Of a stretch of DNA of 64,000 bases, positions 32,376 through 43,946 are shown piece by piece. Numbering within the stretch: position 1 is the stretch's first letter; each line of letters starts with the position of its first letter. Where the stretch lies: assembly GCF_963576675.1 (NCBI RefSeq), contig NC_088910.1, positions 103,630,807 through 103,694,806 on the forward strand, in the 5' to 3' direction. The notes under the pieces are model-generated. The model made no database searches and was not told the origin of the DNA. It saw only the letters and a program-made list of their open reading frames with translations. A program made the position numbers and the translations under genes. Origin of the DNA: Euphorbia lathyris. Its lineage: Eukaryota; Streptophyta; Magnoliopsida; Malpighiales; Euphorbiaceae.

Positions 32376-32646
32376 AAGTAGTATAGGAGGAATGTGATAA
32401 TTAAAGAATTAAAAAAATACAGAGTCCCAAATAATAATAATAATAAATATAGTAACATAGGTGTGGTGAGTAGTTATTAAGGTATAGGTAGGTGTGTTTT
32501 TTTTTAATATTCGACAAACTAATGATAGATATCCTTTGGCTACATATGCAAGTTGAAACCTTAAAAAAAAAAAAAGTTAGAATCTCTCCCTGTCGAGGAG
32601 TCAAAATCGCCAAACCCTAAACCACCAACCTCTTCCACCGGAGACC

Positions 32647-33702
32647 ATGGAGAAACTGCCGGACGCCATCCACCGCATAACCTTGGAAGACGAAGCCGCC
32701 ACAGGGTTAATCCTGCAAACCGAAGACATTACGCTCCTCCCCCCTCCCCCATCGTCTTGGAGCCTAATCGGTTCGTTTGTGACAACACGAAACATAAAAA
32801 CCCAATTCATGAAAAATGTTCTTGTCGATTTATGGAGCCCTTCCTGAGGCATCTGCGTAATGGAGCTTGGTCCGAACTCCTATCAATTTGAGTTCTATCA
32901 CCCCCTTGAAAGAGACATGGTACTAAAAGGAGGCCCTTGGACGTTCGAGCAGCAACTGCTGCTGTTAGCTCCGCTGGAGCCGGAACAGGAACCGAAATCA
33001 ATCGAATTGCACAGCACTGATTTCTGGATACAGGTACACGATATTGCAATTGGTTTGATGTCGGAAAGAGTAGCTGTCCATATTGGGAATTTCCTAGGAA
33101 GCTTCGTGGAATCGGACCCAAATAATTTCACGGGAATAGGAAGGACTTATATGCGAATAAGAGTATCGGTTAATGTATTTCAGCCACTGAAGAGGAAGTT
33201 GAAGATATGCAAAGAAGGTGGAGAGTTTTTTTGGGTTTGTTTCCATTACGAACGCCTGTCGACCTTCTGTTTCTTCTGTGGATGCATAGGTCATTCTGAC
33301 AAATTTTGTGAGCAATTACTCGATGTCCCGGACCCAGACAAAGCTGAAAGGGCTTACTCTACCTCTCTTCGTGCTTTGACTTGGAGAGCTGCACAACAGG
33401 TACAACCAAAATATTTGCTCTCATGCCCTCCTAAAATGCAGGATCCTACAAAAACTACTAAAAAAACAAGGTATGGTAACTTCAGAGCTACTTTAATCCA
33501 AAAGCTGAATGCTGATCATCCAGATACAGATACGAGCCTAGAGGGAATCATAGTCTCAGAAGCGAAGAGAAGACTCCAGGAGGAACCAGAAACTCAGATT
33601 ACAGATATGCAGGAGGAACCCCAGATCCTCTTAAGCCAGAAAAGTGGAAAGTACCAATCAACACAAATAAAGAATGATCAAGAGGTGGGTCCTGGTGTCT
33701 AG
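32647..33702 (+). pseudogene. LINE ORF1, DUF4283-like with zinc knuckle
   Basis: ATG at 32647 follows a leader ending in GGAGACC. The frame has one internal TGA (32845-32847) and is otherwise open to TAG at 33700-33702, about 350 codons. DUF4283-like domain: FEFYHPLERDMVLKGGPW, then SERVAVHIGNFLGSFVESDP and GRTYMRIRV. One CX2CX4HX4C knuckle (CFFCGCIGHSDKFC, about 33269-33310). The C-terminal third is Lys/Gln/Thr-rich. An RNA-binding role is known for the family. Confidence 0.85.
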
Positions 33703-33716
33703 GCCCGCCCGGGGCA

Positions 33717-36700
33717 ATGACTTCACTAAGTTGGAACTGTCGAGGGGCGGGCAATCCAAGCATAGTTTGTATGCTAAAGGACATAGTGTCCAAAACAAAG
33801 CCCGATTTTGTTTTTTTAAGCGAAGTAAAATGCAACAGGTCGAAAATTGAAATAATAAAGAAAAAGATAGGTTACGAGGGGGTTTTCATGCTATGAGGGC
33901 GACCTTGCCCTCTTCTGGAAATAAAAAAGTTCAGTTAGGTTACTCCGCTTCTCGCGGAATTTTATAGATGTGGAAATAAATCTTACTGGCATGGCTCCTT
34001 GGAGATTGACAGGTTACTACGGCTATCCGGAAAGATCTCGCAGGAAAGATTCTTGGGATTTGATTAAACATCTATTAACTCTTTCCTCCCTTCCATGGAT
34101 TATAATTGGGGACTTCAATTCGAACACAGTCAGAAAAATCTGGAGGAGCTAGACAAAGCCCGACGCTCATGAGGGGTTTTAACACAGCAATTGAATTGAG
34201 CGGCTTATCAGATATTAGCATGGTGGGGTACCCTTTTACCTAGGAAAGGGGGCTTGAATCTGGCAATTTAGTTGAAGAAAGGATTGACAGAGCTCTAGCT
34301 TCTACAAATTGGCGAAACAGGTTCCCCGAGGCTAAATTAATAAACAAAGAAGTCACTTGTTCAGATCATACAGCCCTTTTTCCTAACATTATGGCAAAAT
34401 AATGAATACTCAAAGCATGATTTTAGATTTGAAAATGCTTGGCTGCACGAGAGTGACTGCAGAGACAGAGTAGCAAAAAGCTGGCAGAGCGAGAGAGATA
34501 TTCTCCTTCCGGGCAGGTTAAAGTTGTGCGGATCTTCATTGCTATAGTGGGGTATTGGTTTAAGAAACCAATTTAAGATGAAAATAGAGGAATGCAAGAC
34601 AGTAATTTGTAGAACTAAAAGAAGAAGCGAGGTAGATTCAATCCAGGCGTATAAAGCGGCAAAAGAAGAGTTAGATACACTGCTGATCCAGAAAGAAAGC
34701 TATTAGGGGAAGTGAGCAAAACAACAATGGTCAAAAGGAGGTGATTCAAACTCAAGTTTCTTCCATAAAGCGGAAACAGCAAGACGAAAAAAAACGTTCT
34801 ACTCAGACTAAAAGGGGATGATGGTGAATGGGGGACTAGACTATACGAGATCATAACCAATTATTTTGGTGGTATATTTACATCAGAATAATGCTTTTCT
34901 GACCCTATAATATCACACATATCTTGCAAGGTTACAAAAGCAGATAATAATGATCTTCTAAGGTCATTCAGCCCGGAGGAAGTAAAAGTCGCGGTCTTCT
35001 CAATGCACCCTGAAAAAAGTCTGGGACCAAACGGTTTTAACCCATGCTTTTACCAAAAATTTTAGGGTGTGGTGGGTGCGAAGGTGACAGAGTCGTGCCT
35101 TCAGTGGCTCAATTCGGGTAAATTTCCTGACGAAATCAATGAGACAACTCTGGTTTTAATTCCAAAAAAATCAATTCCAGAATATGATATACAAGATACT
35201 ATAAAAAAATACTAGAAACAGGCTCAAGACTTTACTTCCTCGAATCATATCTGAACAACAGAGCGCCTTCATACCAGGTAGATTGATAACGGACAACGTG
35301 ATGTTAGCATTTGAGGTAAATCACTACCTAAACAGGAAAACTCAAGGGAAGACAGGCTACGCATCACTGAAATTAGACATGGCAAAGGCATATGACAGGG
35401 TGGAATGGAAATTTCTGGAAGAGATGATGCTCAAGTTGGGGTTCTCACCATTATAGGTTCAGCTCGTAATGCAATGCGTCACCAAGGTAAAGTACAGTAT
35501 CGTCAATGGTTCACAAGTACTTGGTCCTATCATTCCCTAGAGAGGATTAAGACAGGGAGACCCAATTTCACCATATCTATTCCTAATTTGTGCAGAGGGC
35601 CTGTCAGCAACATTGTCAGCACTAGAAGCAAGAGGAAGAATCCATGGCTGTGCGATAGCATCACAGGCACCGGCAATAACTCATCTAATTTTTGCTGACG
35701 GTAGTTATCTGTTTTTCAAGGCATCAATAGAAGAAAGCGAAACAATAAGATATTGCTTCAAACAATATGAAGAAGCTTCAGGGAAGAAAATCAATCTTAA
35801 TAAATCCTCCCCCCACTTTAGTAAGAATGTACCAGGAGATGTGAAGACGAGCATTGGAGCCAATCTAGAAGTGGGAGTAGTATCGAGCCCGGGCAAATAT
35901 CTTGGACTCCCATCCTTAATTGGCAGAAACAAAAGAGAGGTATTCGAGTATATTGAGTCAATGATCAGAAAAAGAATAAGCAGGTGGAAGATCAGATTCT
36001 TATCAAAAGCGGGAAAAGAAATACTAATCAAATCTGTCTTACAATCACTCCCATCCTATGTCATGAGTATGTTTCTAATCCCTACTACTCTTTGTGAAAA
36101 ATCTAGAAAAGCTGTTAAACTCCTTCTGGTGGGGCTCTGAGGATGGATAAGGAAAAAAGATACATTGGAGATCATGGGAAAAGCTTTGCAAACCAAAACA
36201 ACAAGGAGGTATGGGCTTCAAGCACTTTCATAGATTTAATATTACTTTTTTGGCAAAACAGGCATAGCGCATGTTGGTTCATCCAACCTCTCTAGTTGCA
36301 AGAATTTACAAAGCATGATACTTCCCTCAATATTCTATCCTAGATGCTGAACTCAAAGCCAATCCAAGATATATATGGAGGAGTATCATGGCAGGGCTAT
36401 CCTTATTGAAATCTCAAAGTCGCATACTCATTAGGCCGGGTACGGATGTGAACATATGGTCTGACCCTTGGCTGTCTGATGATATCAACCTTTTTGTGGA
36501 CAACATTGCGCCTCCTGGCTGCGAAGAGGATACATTGGCAACACTTAGAGCAAGCCCGCAAGGCGATTGGGATTACATAAAACTACAAGCATTATTCTCA
36601 GTCAGGGACAGAATGCTAATTATAAAAACAACTTTAAGCCAGAGAGAAATAAGAGATAGATGGATGTGGAAATTAGAAAGGAACGGAGCCTATTCAGTCA

Positions 36701-37625
36701 GAAGTGGATACTGATACCTACAAAACAATCCTATTGACAACTTGGGGGAAGGGATGAGCGAAGTGTGGAGCAATATTTGGAAAATTCATGTTCCACCAAA
36801 AGTAAGGCACCTGCTGTGGAGAGCAACAACTCGTTGCTTACCCACGCGGGTTGAACTGTCGAGAAAACGGATTGATACAGCTTTGATATGTCCATGTTGT
36901 AACCTTGAAGATGAATCCATCTTCCATGCATTGGTAGAATGCCTAGAGGCCCGTCAGGTATGGTTGCTCTTAAACTATGGAGATTTGAGCCGGAGAGCAA
37001 ACAACTTTAAAGAATTTTGGTGCCTTATTAAAAATAACTATGACAACTTTAGAGTTGGCTACCACTTTGTGTTGGGCAATATGGAATGATCGAAATACAG
37101 TAGTATGAGAAGAAAAACGACAGCCACCTGCCATTATAATGAGCAGCGCCAAGGCGTTTTTATCAAAATGGCAATTGGCCCAACAAGCAACAGAAATTGG
37201 AGTTCCTGTAACAGCAAGATCGGTATGGTCACGTCTGGAACATGGAAGCTTGAAGATGAATATTGATGCAGCGCTATTTCCAGGGTCAGGGAGAGCAGGT
37301 TTTGGATTCGTACTAAGAAATCAAGGGGGCGAGTTCATTACAACAGGAAATGGATCACTCAGAAACTGCCAAGACCCGTTGGTAGCAGAAGGCATGAGTT
37401 GTCAGGAAGCTCTTAGTTGGTTAAAGAAGGAAGAGGCGATAAATGTTCATTTGGAAACGGATTCTCATCCCTGGTATTGGCAATTTCTGGAACCACCGAG
37501 CTAGTTTCCCTTTTGGCATTATAATTGATGACTGTAAAGCTCTAATTAACGAGCTAAATGTTTTATCTTTTTCCTTTGTAAGAAGGTCAGCGAATAAGGT
37601 AGCTCACTTATTTGTAACGCTTTAA
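33717..37625 (+). pseudogene. LINE ORF2, heavily broken, RT motif FADG
   Basis: Endonuclease start LSWNCRGAG (33726), then WIIIGDFN (about 34099). The frame breaks near 33892 and many times after. RT: GPNGFNPCFYQKF (about 35020), a gap after IPKKSIPE where about 25 codons are missing, then [29 protein letters not shown] and RGLRQGDPISPYLF (frame shifted). The catalytic site reads FADG (35691-35702) instead of FADD, which by itself would kill the enzyme. A zf-RVT segment (VPPKVRHLLWR, about 36790, then CPCC) and an RNase H piece (MNIDAALFPGSGRAGFG, about 37255) follow. The tail ends at about 37625. Confidence 0.85.
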
Positions 37626-37684
37626 TTTCTGATAGTGAATAAAAGTTTTTCCTTTGCTTTAAAAAAAAGTAGTATATGAGGAAT

Positions 37685-38312
37685 ATTTATATATATTGTT
37701 ATATCGTATCTAGTCTAGAGCTTGGACAACTTCCCTAAGTCAGCTCCACTTTTGAGTAGCAGTGATTTTTTCGTTTTGACCGTTTTTATAATTTTGGTTT
37801 GTATTGATATATTTGTAGTATTATTTCAATATTTTAAAATGATTCAATTGATTTAAGATGTATGCTTTAAAATGGTTCAATTAATTTAAGATGTGTGATT
37901 TAACATGGTTCAAATCTTATGAAGCTTTTTGTTAATAAATTTTTTATTTATTTAAATTTTCTATTAACTATGTTATTGTTATTAATTACTTTTTATACAC
38001 TATTTATCTTTTTTTATCTCTTTTGAATTAACTTGTTTTTTTACTTTTGAGACTCAAATAACTTACTTCTTCTATTTTCTTATATAAGTAATTCTAGCAA
38101 ATTAGTTTTTTCCCAAAATTAGTTTAGTTTTTTGGTGCAAGCATTAAATTTTTTTAATATTCGAAGACCTATTCCCCAACCATAACATTAGAGAGAATTT
38201 TTTTAGTTAACCAATGTAAATTTATTAATTTGACTCTATATTAATTCTATTTCATAATTTGCGTGAAATATACTATAAGACTTATATAAGGAAATGAAAT
38301 GAGTAATTTTTT
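37685..38312. other. AT-rich stretch, nothing recognised
   Basis: Two imperfect direct repeats of about 40 bp (37838-37920, TTTAAAATGGTTCAATTAAT type) are the only structure seen. Confidence 0.5.
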
Positions 38313-38320
38313 ATATTAAT

Positions 38321-38460
38321 TTTTTTTTAAAAGTTGTGCGCAATGCAAACGAAGATTACATTAAAGAAAACCCTCAACCCACCTCACCACATGTGATTCG
38401 AACTCATAACCTCTAGGATCATAAGTAAGCTCTCAACTAACAGGCAAAGAACTTCACCAC
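38321..38460 (-). mobile_element. tRNA-derived SINE
   Basis: Read on the minus strand it starts with a tRNA-like head: a TAGTTGAGAG A-box-like word (plus about 38430-38440) and GAGTTCGAATCAC as B box (plus about 38393-38405). The body ends in an A run (plus T run 38321-38328). Flanks carry a short imperfect duplication ATATTAAT (38313-38320) / ATATTAAA (38461-38468). Confidence 0.75.
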
Positions 38461-38468
38461 ATATTAAA

Positions 38469-38816
38469 TTTTAATTTGTGAAATTATAATAAATTTATAA
38501 CTAGAAATAAAAAGATAAAAGTGGCATATTTTTTAAGAAATTAGTTGGGACTTCTAAAATATTACATATATCCACTTTTTTAGGTTGGTGCAATTTTAAA
38601 TTATTAGCCTTCAACACACCATAAGGATGAAGTTTTTGGGTAGTGGAGCCAAATTTTTTTTTTTTTTTTTTTTTTGCTTGAGTTTAGAAAAATTCTCCAA
38701 CTCCATACATCTTACCCTACAACTACTCGCAAAATGCTAAAATCAAGCTCCCCTCCGACGTAGATTTCTGATTCCGCCACTAACAACAATAATTAATTAG
38801 TAATAGAATATTATAT
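38469..38816. other. Spacer with 24-bp poly-T run, no gene
   Basis: A T run lies at about 38653-38675. Nothing else is recognised. Confidence 0.5.
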
Positions 38817-38977
38817 TGTTAGGAAATTCTAATCCAATACTTGTTAGGGTTGTATGGTTTTCTTCAACACTCTTGTACTTGTTTTCTCTTCTAGCTATGA
38901 CTTCTTTGTATCCGTATAAACTCTTATTTGTACTTTTGAATATTATTATTGAATATATGGTGTTGTTTATTGTTTCA
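38817..38977 (+). mobile_element. Short copia-type LTR (161 bp)
   Basis: It starts TGTTAGGAAATTC and ends TGTTTCA, directly followed by a perfect initiator-Met-tRNA primer site. The length fits small Ty1/copia LTRs. No partner LTR was found in the window. Confidence 0.7.
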
Positions 38978-38989
38978 TGGTATCAGAGC
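38978..38989 (+). other. Primer binding site TGGTATCAGAGC
   Basis: Complementary to the 3' end of plant initiator Met-tRNA, abutting the LTR end at 38977. The same 12-mer serves the Sirevirus at 43887. Confidence 0.85.
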
Positions 38990-40176
38990 ATCATGCTTTA
39001 AGTACATGTAAACCCTAAACTTATTAAAAAGTCGATTTTTTTTCACTTCACCACTCTCAATTTCAAGATCTAATACCACTGCTTACACCATGAACAACAT
39101 CGTATCAAGCACTATTTTTAGTGCTTGTACTGCACACAAGAACTCCATCATTTTTGCAGTAATAGAACCAAGACTTTTGGTTCCATATTTAGCCAATTTA
39201 TGTCATTTTTTTCACGTCTTTCTAGTCAACTCTTACTTTCAAAATTCTGCATCCCATCTGGTAATGTGCAAAGGGTCAACATGTAATGTGCAAAATTATG
39301 CATTCTAAGTGTCACTTGAAACTTTTTAAATATCAATTATTTATAAGATGTTTATGTGTTTGAATATTTATATTTTCAGCAGTTCGAAATTAGTTTTTGA
39401 TATGTGTAGTGTGACAATGGAGAAACTATAAAAATCTTATTTCAATATGTAAAAAATTATAATTTTAAAGGATAAAGACCAAATATAGCCGTAACGTTCT
39501 AAGGGAATTGCATATTTAGTCTTAACGTATGAAATGATGTAAATTAAAACCTAACTTTTCCTATCTTTTCAATGTGAGTTAGATGTTTGTTTATTGAAAT
39601 TTGAGAGTCGATGAAACAATTAAAAAAGCATAGTTGAGTGAGTACAAGAGGTAGGAGACTGTGGATTCGAAGATATCCCCTAAAAAAACATAAAAAGGAA
39701 GTGGATGAAAAAAAAAACGTGTAAAATCTATGATATAGAAAAAGTAGTAATAAAATTGGAAAACTAATTTAAATAAAAAGAGATTTTGTGGAGTGAAAGA
39801 AGGAGATTGCAAAAACAAGTGGAGTGGAGTAGTGCTTTAAAAATAATAATAACAAGACATGGCCGGTTCCTTTCCGTAGAAACCACAACCACAACCTAGT
39901 GATTGTGATGCGAAAGATAGATAGATGATATAAGGTGGCCCATACTTAACCTCCTTACTTACCACAACTCAACCTCAATTCAACAAGTGGAACTTCATCG
40001 CTTTAATAATTGCCCACGCCCCCAAATACTTCTACTTCCATGACTTCCTCTTTTTAAAGGATAGTTTTTGGTTACTTGTTTAAAGGATAGATAGTTAGTT
40101 AGAAGTTAACCATTAATTATCTGCTCTAACAAACGTAACATGTCATGCAACTAACTGAACATGTCATGTATACTTA
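38990..40176. other. Leader and unrecognised DNA after the copia LTR
   Basis: A 72-codon frame starts at an ATG 100 bp after the primer site (39090-39308) but has no gag motif I recognise. The rest is AT-rich without structure. Confidence 0.4.
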
Positions 40177-40300
40177 GAGCATCTACAATGGAAGTTAATG
40201 ATTTTATTGGAGAATGAAACCATTGAGGGGAGTTTATTATCCTCAAATAAACTCTACCAAGCGGAATGAGAGACTCAAAGGTAGCCTATTGTAGATGCTC
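40177..40300. mobile_element. Tourist-like (PIF/Harbinger) MITE, 124 bp
   Basis: Perfect 13-bp terminal inverted repeats GAGCATCTACAAT / ATTGTAGATGCTC are flanked by the TTA duplication (40174-40176 and 40301-40303). Size, TIR and TTA target are typical of the group. It has no coding capacity. Confidence 0.85.
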
Positions 40301-40494
40301 TTATTTGTTAACATTACTTTCTACTTTTCTTTTAGTTAAACAGACGGCTATACAAGTTATATATATAAAGTTTGCCGTTTTTATGTATTTATTCATATGT
40401 CATCAATCTATGAAATCAACTACTCTTTCTTTTTCCTCTTTGTTGGTTATTTTTCCCTATGGTTCATACTTATTTCAAATCTTTCTTTACTTAA

Positions 40495-40648
40495 TGACAA
40501 TGGCTAATCAGATAGATGAATCCAGTCCTTATTACGTTCATCCAGGAGAATATCCAACGCAAGTTCTAGTATCACTTTTGCTTACTCAAAACAACCATCA
40601 TTCATGGAGTCAAAATATTAAAGTTTCTCACATTTCGAAGATGACTTA
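40495..40648 (+). pseudogene. Copia gag N-terminal fragment
   Basis: The frame from about 40495 reads MTMANQIDE, then YYVHPGEYPTQVLVSLLL and NNHHSWSQNIKVS. This matches the conserved start of plant Ty1/copia gag (the 'HPGENP...LL...NYHSW' pattern). It stops at TAA 40647-40649; nothing downstream continues it. It could belong to the LTR at 38817 after rearrangement. Confidence 0.65.
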
Positions 40649-40679
40649 ATACCTCCGTCGCCTCCCAAATTTGTCTCAT

Positions 40680-40865
40680 TTTGTCACGTATCCCCCTTTA
40701 CTTAGGCCATATTCTTTGTTACTAAGTTTCCAACCTATCAACCCCTTAATTCAACAACTGTAACAGATTGTGCCCCTTTATGTGCCTGTATGGCATTGAT
40801 TAGCCCCCTCAACTCATCTTGTGCATCCTATTATCCCCCTAAACTCACAAAATATAACACTTTAG
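40680..40865. repeat. Repeat related to 31440-31665
   Basis: Degenerate units with CCCCCTCAACTCA / CCCCTAAACTCAC words spaced about 35-50 bp. It abuts the 3' break of the split LINE. Confidence 0.4.
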
Positions 40866-42544
40866 AGGGATATCCATTAGAGACACTTCAAGAGAGTTTC
40901 TTAACAACGAGCATGTAGTGTTAGAGCAGTTCCCGCTGGAAGAGATAGCAGATTTTGAGAAATTTACCTTTTGAGTCCAGGTTGCTTCATACCGACATAG
41001 ACAACCTTTAGTAGATGCACATAGAAGGGTTGGCTCTGAAAAATAGGTAACTATCGTCTGCAAAAAAATAAATGAGAGTTATTGGGAGCTAAAGCAACAA
41101 TATGACACCTATGAGCCATTGTCCATCAAATCATAAAGAGTCACAAACAGGCCCTCAAAAGAAATGAGAGATAAATACGGGGAGATAAGATCCCCCTGCC
41201 TGAGCCCCCTCTGAGGAATAATAGGGCGAATCTTATGATTCCCATTAACAATAGGATACCTCGGACAACAAACACACTGAAGGACTAGGTCAAACCATTT
41301 TTCTGCAAAACCCAACTTGCACATCATATGTCTAAGAAAATCTCCTCCACCTTGTAATAAGCTTTAGCAATATCCAATTTAAGCGAAGCAAATCCAATTT
41401 TATGTTGAGTCTTTCTATTCAGATAATGATTGACCTCAAACGCCAAAATCACATTATCAGAGATAAGCCAGCCCAGAATAAATAGCACTCCAAGATGGAG
41501 ACATAATTAACTCAAGAACCTGTTTCAATGGGTTAGCAATCGCTTTAGATAGAATTTTGTAAATGACTTTACATAAGGAAATAGGGCGAGGATCAGTAAC
41601 TGATTCAGACTTTGATGCTTTTTGGGATAAGAATCAAATTCATGTCACGAATAGCATCAGGCAAATTTCCCAAGTTCAACCACTCCCAATAGGCTACAAT
41701 TACCTAAGTTCCAATGATGTCCCTGTATTTTTGGTAGAAACATGAATTGAAGCCGTCTGGGCCTGGGCTCTTGTCAAGATGCATACTTAAGACAAACTAC
41801 TTAATCTCTCCCTCCATAAAAGGATGCGTCAGCTCATCATTTACACTCTATGAAATTTTTTATTGCACCACATCAATTATGCTAGCTACATCAGATCCAT
41901 TAGTCACGAATAGTGAAGTAAAGTATTAAGAAAAGCGAGTATCCAGACAAGTAGACTAGTCATATCAATTACCATTGTCATCTCGCAGCTTGTGGAGGTG
42001 GTTTTTCTTGCGCTTATTTGTTGCTAAGGTGTGAAAGAATTTTAAATTTAGGTCTCCCTCGCTCGACTAGAGTTGTTTTGATTGTTGCTGCCAATACATT
42101 TCTTGCTGAAGTAAGATTGAATCAAATTTCTCATGTGCTTGTAAAAACTCCACTTGAGAAATAGATTATGTCATGCGTTTTAACAACCTCATTGTTATTC
42201 TACACTCAATAATGTCAGACTTGAATCGATTTTGGACTTCCACACCCCACCAAAATAGTTCTTCACCCCAAGCTGGTTGTTTCTAATAGGTAATTTGGTG
42301 AAGAGTTATTACATATTGAAACTATCCTATCATGACATCCCTTTTCACGCAGCCACGAACTTTTGAAGCGAAATTGTCTATGCCAAGTACAACTCTATTT
42401 GATAGATAAGTACAGTGCCACATGGTTAGAGGCATGAGCATCTTCAATGTAGACTTGCATCGAACTGAAACTGTCCAGCTAGGTAGATGTAGTGAAGGCC
42501 CAGTCTAATTTTTCTTTGATAAAATGAGTCGTGCCTCTACTCTT
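40866..42544 (-). pseudogene. Split LINE, 3' portion (RT and part of endonuclease linker)
   Basis: Minus-strand frames read, from right to left, a linker block (KFFHTLATNKRKKNHLHKLR, about 42060-41985), RT motifs (LKLDIAKAYYKVE near 41385-41345, IPQRGLRQGDLISPYL near 41220-41170) and the catalytic region with ADDSYLFF near 41055. It ends within RT near 40866. Many stops and frameshifts. It continues on the far side of the Sirevirus at 54020. Confidence 0.85.
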
Positions 42545-43884
42545 TGTTGAAACACATTTCCACATGATTTTGATTTGACAAAATTATTTAAGTAAAATTA
42601 AATATATTCTAAACACACTAAGTTTAAATGCTTTGATTTATTATACTAATGTGTTTGTTCAATGTTGAGTTAAAATTATCTATAAGACATAAAGAGTAAA
42701 AAGCCCAAGGCCCATACGGAAGTCAAAACCCAAGTCAAACAGATCAAGACAACTCGGCCCGCGTGTGCAAAACGCTGTCGTTATGATCAAAACGCAACTC
42801 AGCAAGAGAAGGATCTAGAAGACCTTCGTTGAACAACTTCGGAGTGAAGCCGCTGAGTTGAATCGACAAAGAGTACAAGACAGCAGCTGAGCAAGAACAA
42901 CTCCCAAACAAAGTGTTTCCACTTTGGGTAAAGTTCAGAAGACACAGAACGCTGTCTAGTTGACCTTACCATAAATGGAGAGACATTCTGCCGAGCTGAC
43001 TAAAAGCTGCTCAACACTGACCGAGGACAGAAGATACTCAAATCTGATTGGCCGAGAGCTCTGAGCAAGACTGATTGACAACGACAGGAAGCCGTTTCCC
43101 TCCAACGCTTATTTTGAAATTCGAAATGACCGATGTCTCAGACGTCTCTATAAATAGATCCCTCCAGTTGCTTCATTCTACACAGAACTTGATCAAGCCA
43201 TTACGTTGACCAAAATTCTACTCAAAGTTCTGCAAAAAAAGCAAAGCAAATTCTTACACCAAATTTCATATCTTTCGTGTAAAAGTCTAGAGTGATTATT
43301 CAATCATCTAAAGTGTCTTAGCAATTGTTGTTTAGGACAAATCGTTATCATTTCTAGAGATTAGAAAGGAGAGGCTGAGTACTCGGTTATAGTACTCAGT
43401 GAGAGTTTAGGAGTGAGTAGAGGTATAGAGGAAGGTACTCTTGTTATACTCAGCTTCTAAGTTGTAAAAGGTTTGATGCTCTACCGTTAAAGAGCTTAGT
43501 AGAGAATTTGAAATCTCGAAACGTGTTCTGGGGACAGGACGTAGGCTTGGAGGCCGAACCTGGATAAATCTACTGAGTAATATCTTTCTAACCTTAAACT
43601 CCTTAATATATATTGCTTACTTAAACAAAACTGACCAAGTAAAGAGGTCACGCTGAGTTGTGTGTATTGAGTATCTGAGTTTAGGAATAGACTCAAAGTG
43701 CTATCTCCTGACTCAACGAAAGGAGTTGACTTAGTCACCAGTTGACTAAGCTAGTGTCTTATTGACTCAGCGCGCTGCGTAATCCTTTTTCAAAGAAAAA
43801 GAAGTCAGTCTTAACGTACTTAAATTTTAAATAGTTCCTATCCCCCCCCTTGGAACTAACTTGTTACGTTATAAGGGACCAACA
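42545..43884 (+). repeat. 5' LTR of the Sirevirus
   Basis: Begins TGTTGAAACACATTTCC and ends GGGACCAACA. TATA box TATAAATAG at 43149-43157 lies about two thirds into the LTR, so transcription would start near 43180. Confidence 0.93.
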
Positions 43885-43886
43885 AG

Positions 43887-43898
43887 TGGTATCAGAGC
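43887..43898 (+). other. Primer binding site of the Sirevirus
   Basis: TGGTATCAGAGC, complementary to initiator Met-tRNA, two bases after the 5' LTR. Confidence 0.92.
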
Positions 43899-43946
43899 TT
43901 AAAAGCTCGCTGTAAAAGGTTTAACTACCTTGAGCTGATCCCCACT

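Larger units (their letters stand above)
32394..37666 (+). mobile_element. Full-length, decayed L1-type LINE
   Basis: It is flanked by an 18-bp duplication with one mismatch: AAGTAGTATAGGAGGAAT (32376-32393) and AAGTAGTATATGAGGAAT (37667-37684). A short A run precedes the right copy. About 250 bp of 5' leader lead to ORF1. ORF1 has one stop, while ORF2 has many frameshifts, stops and a missing RT segment. The domain order is the same as in the LINE at 14275-19219, but identity is much lower and codon use differs, so it belongs to another subfamily and is older. Confidence 0.9.

Noticed and set aside
38321..38460. tRNA gene on the minus strand
   Set aside because: A and B boxes are present but the cloverleaf is not complete, an A run follows and short duplications flank it; it is a SINE. 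The same reasoning applies to 56573-56738.
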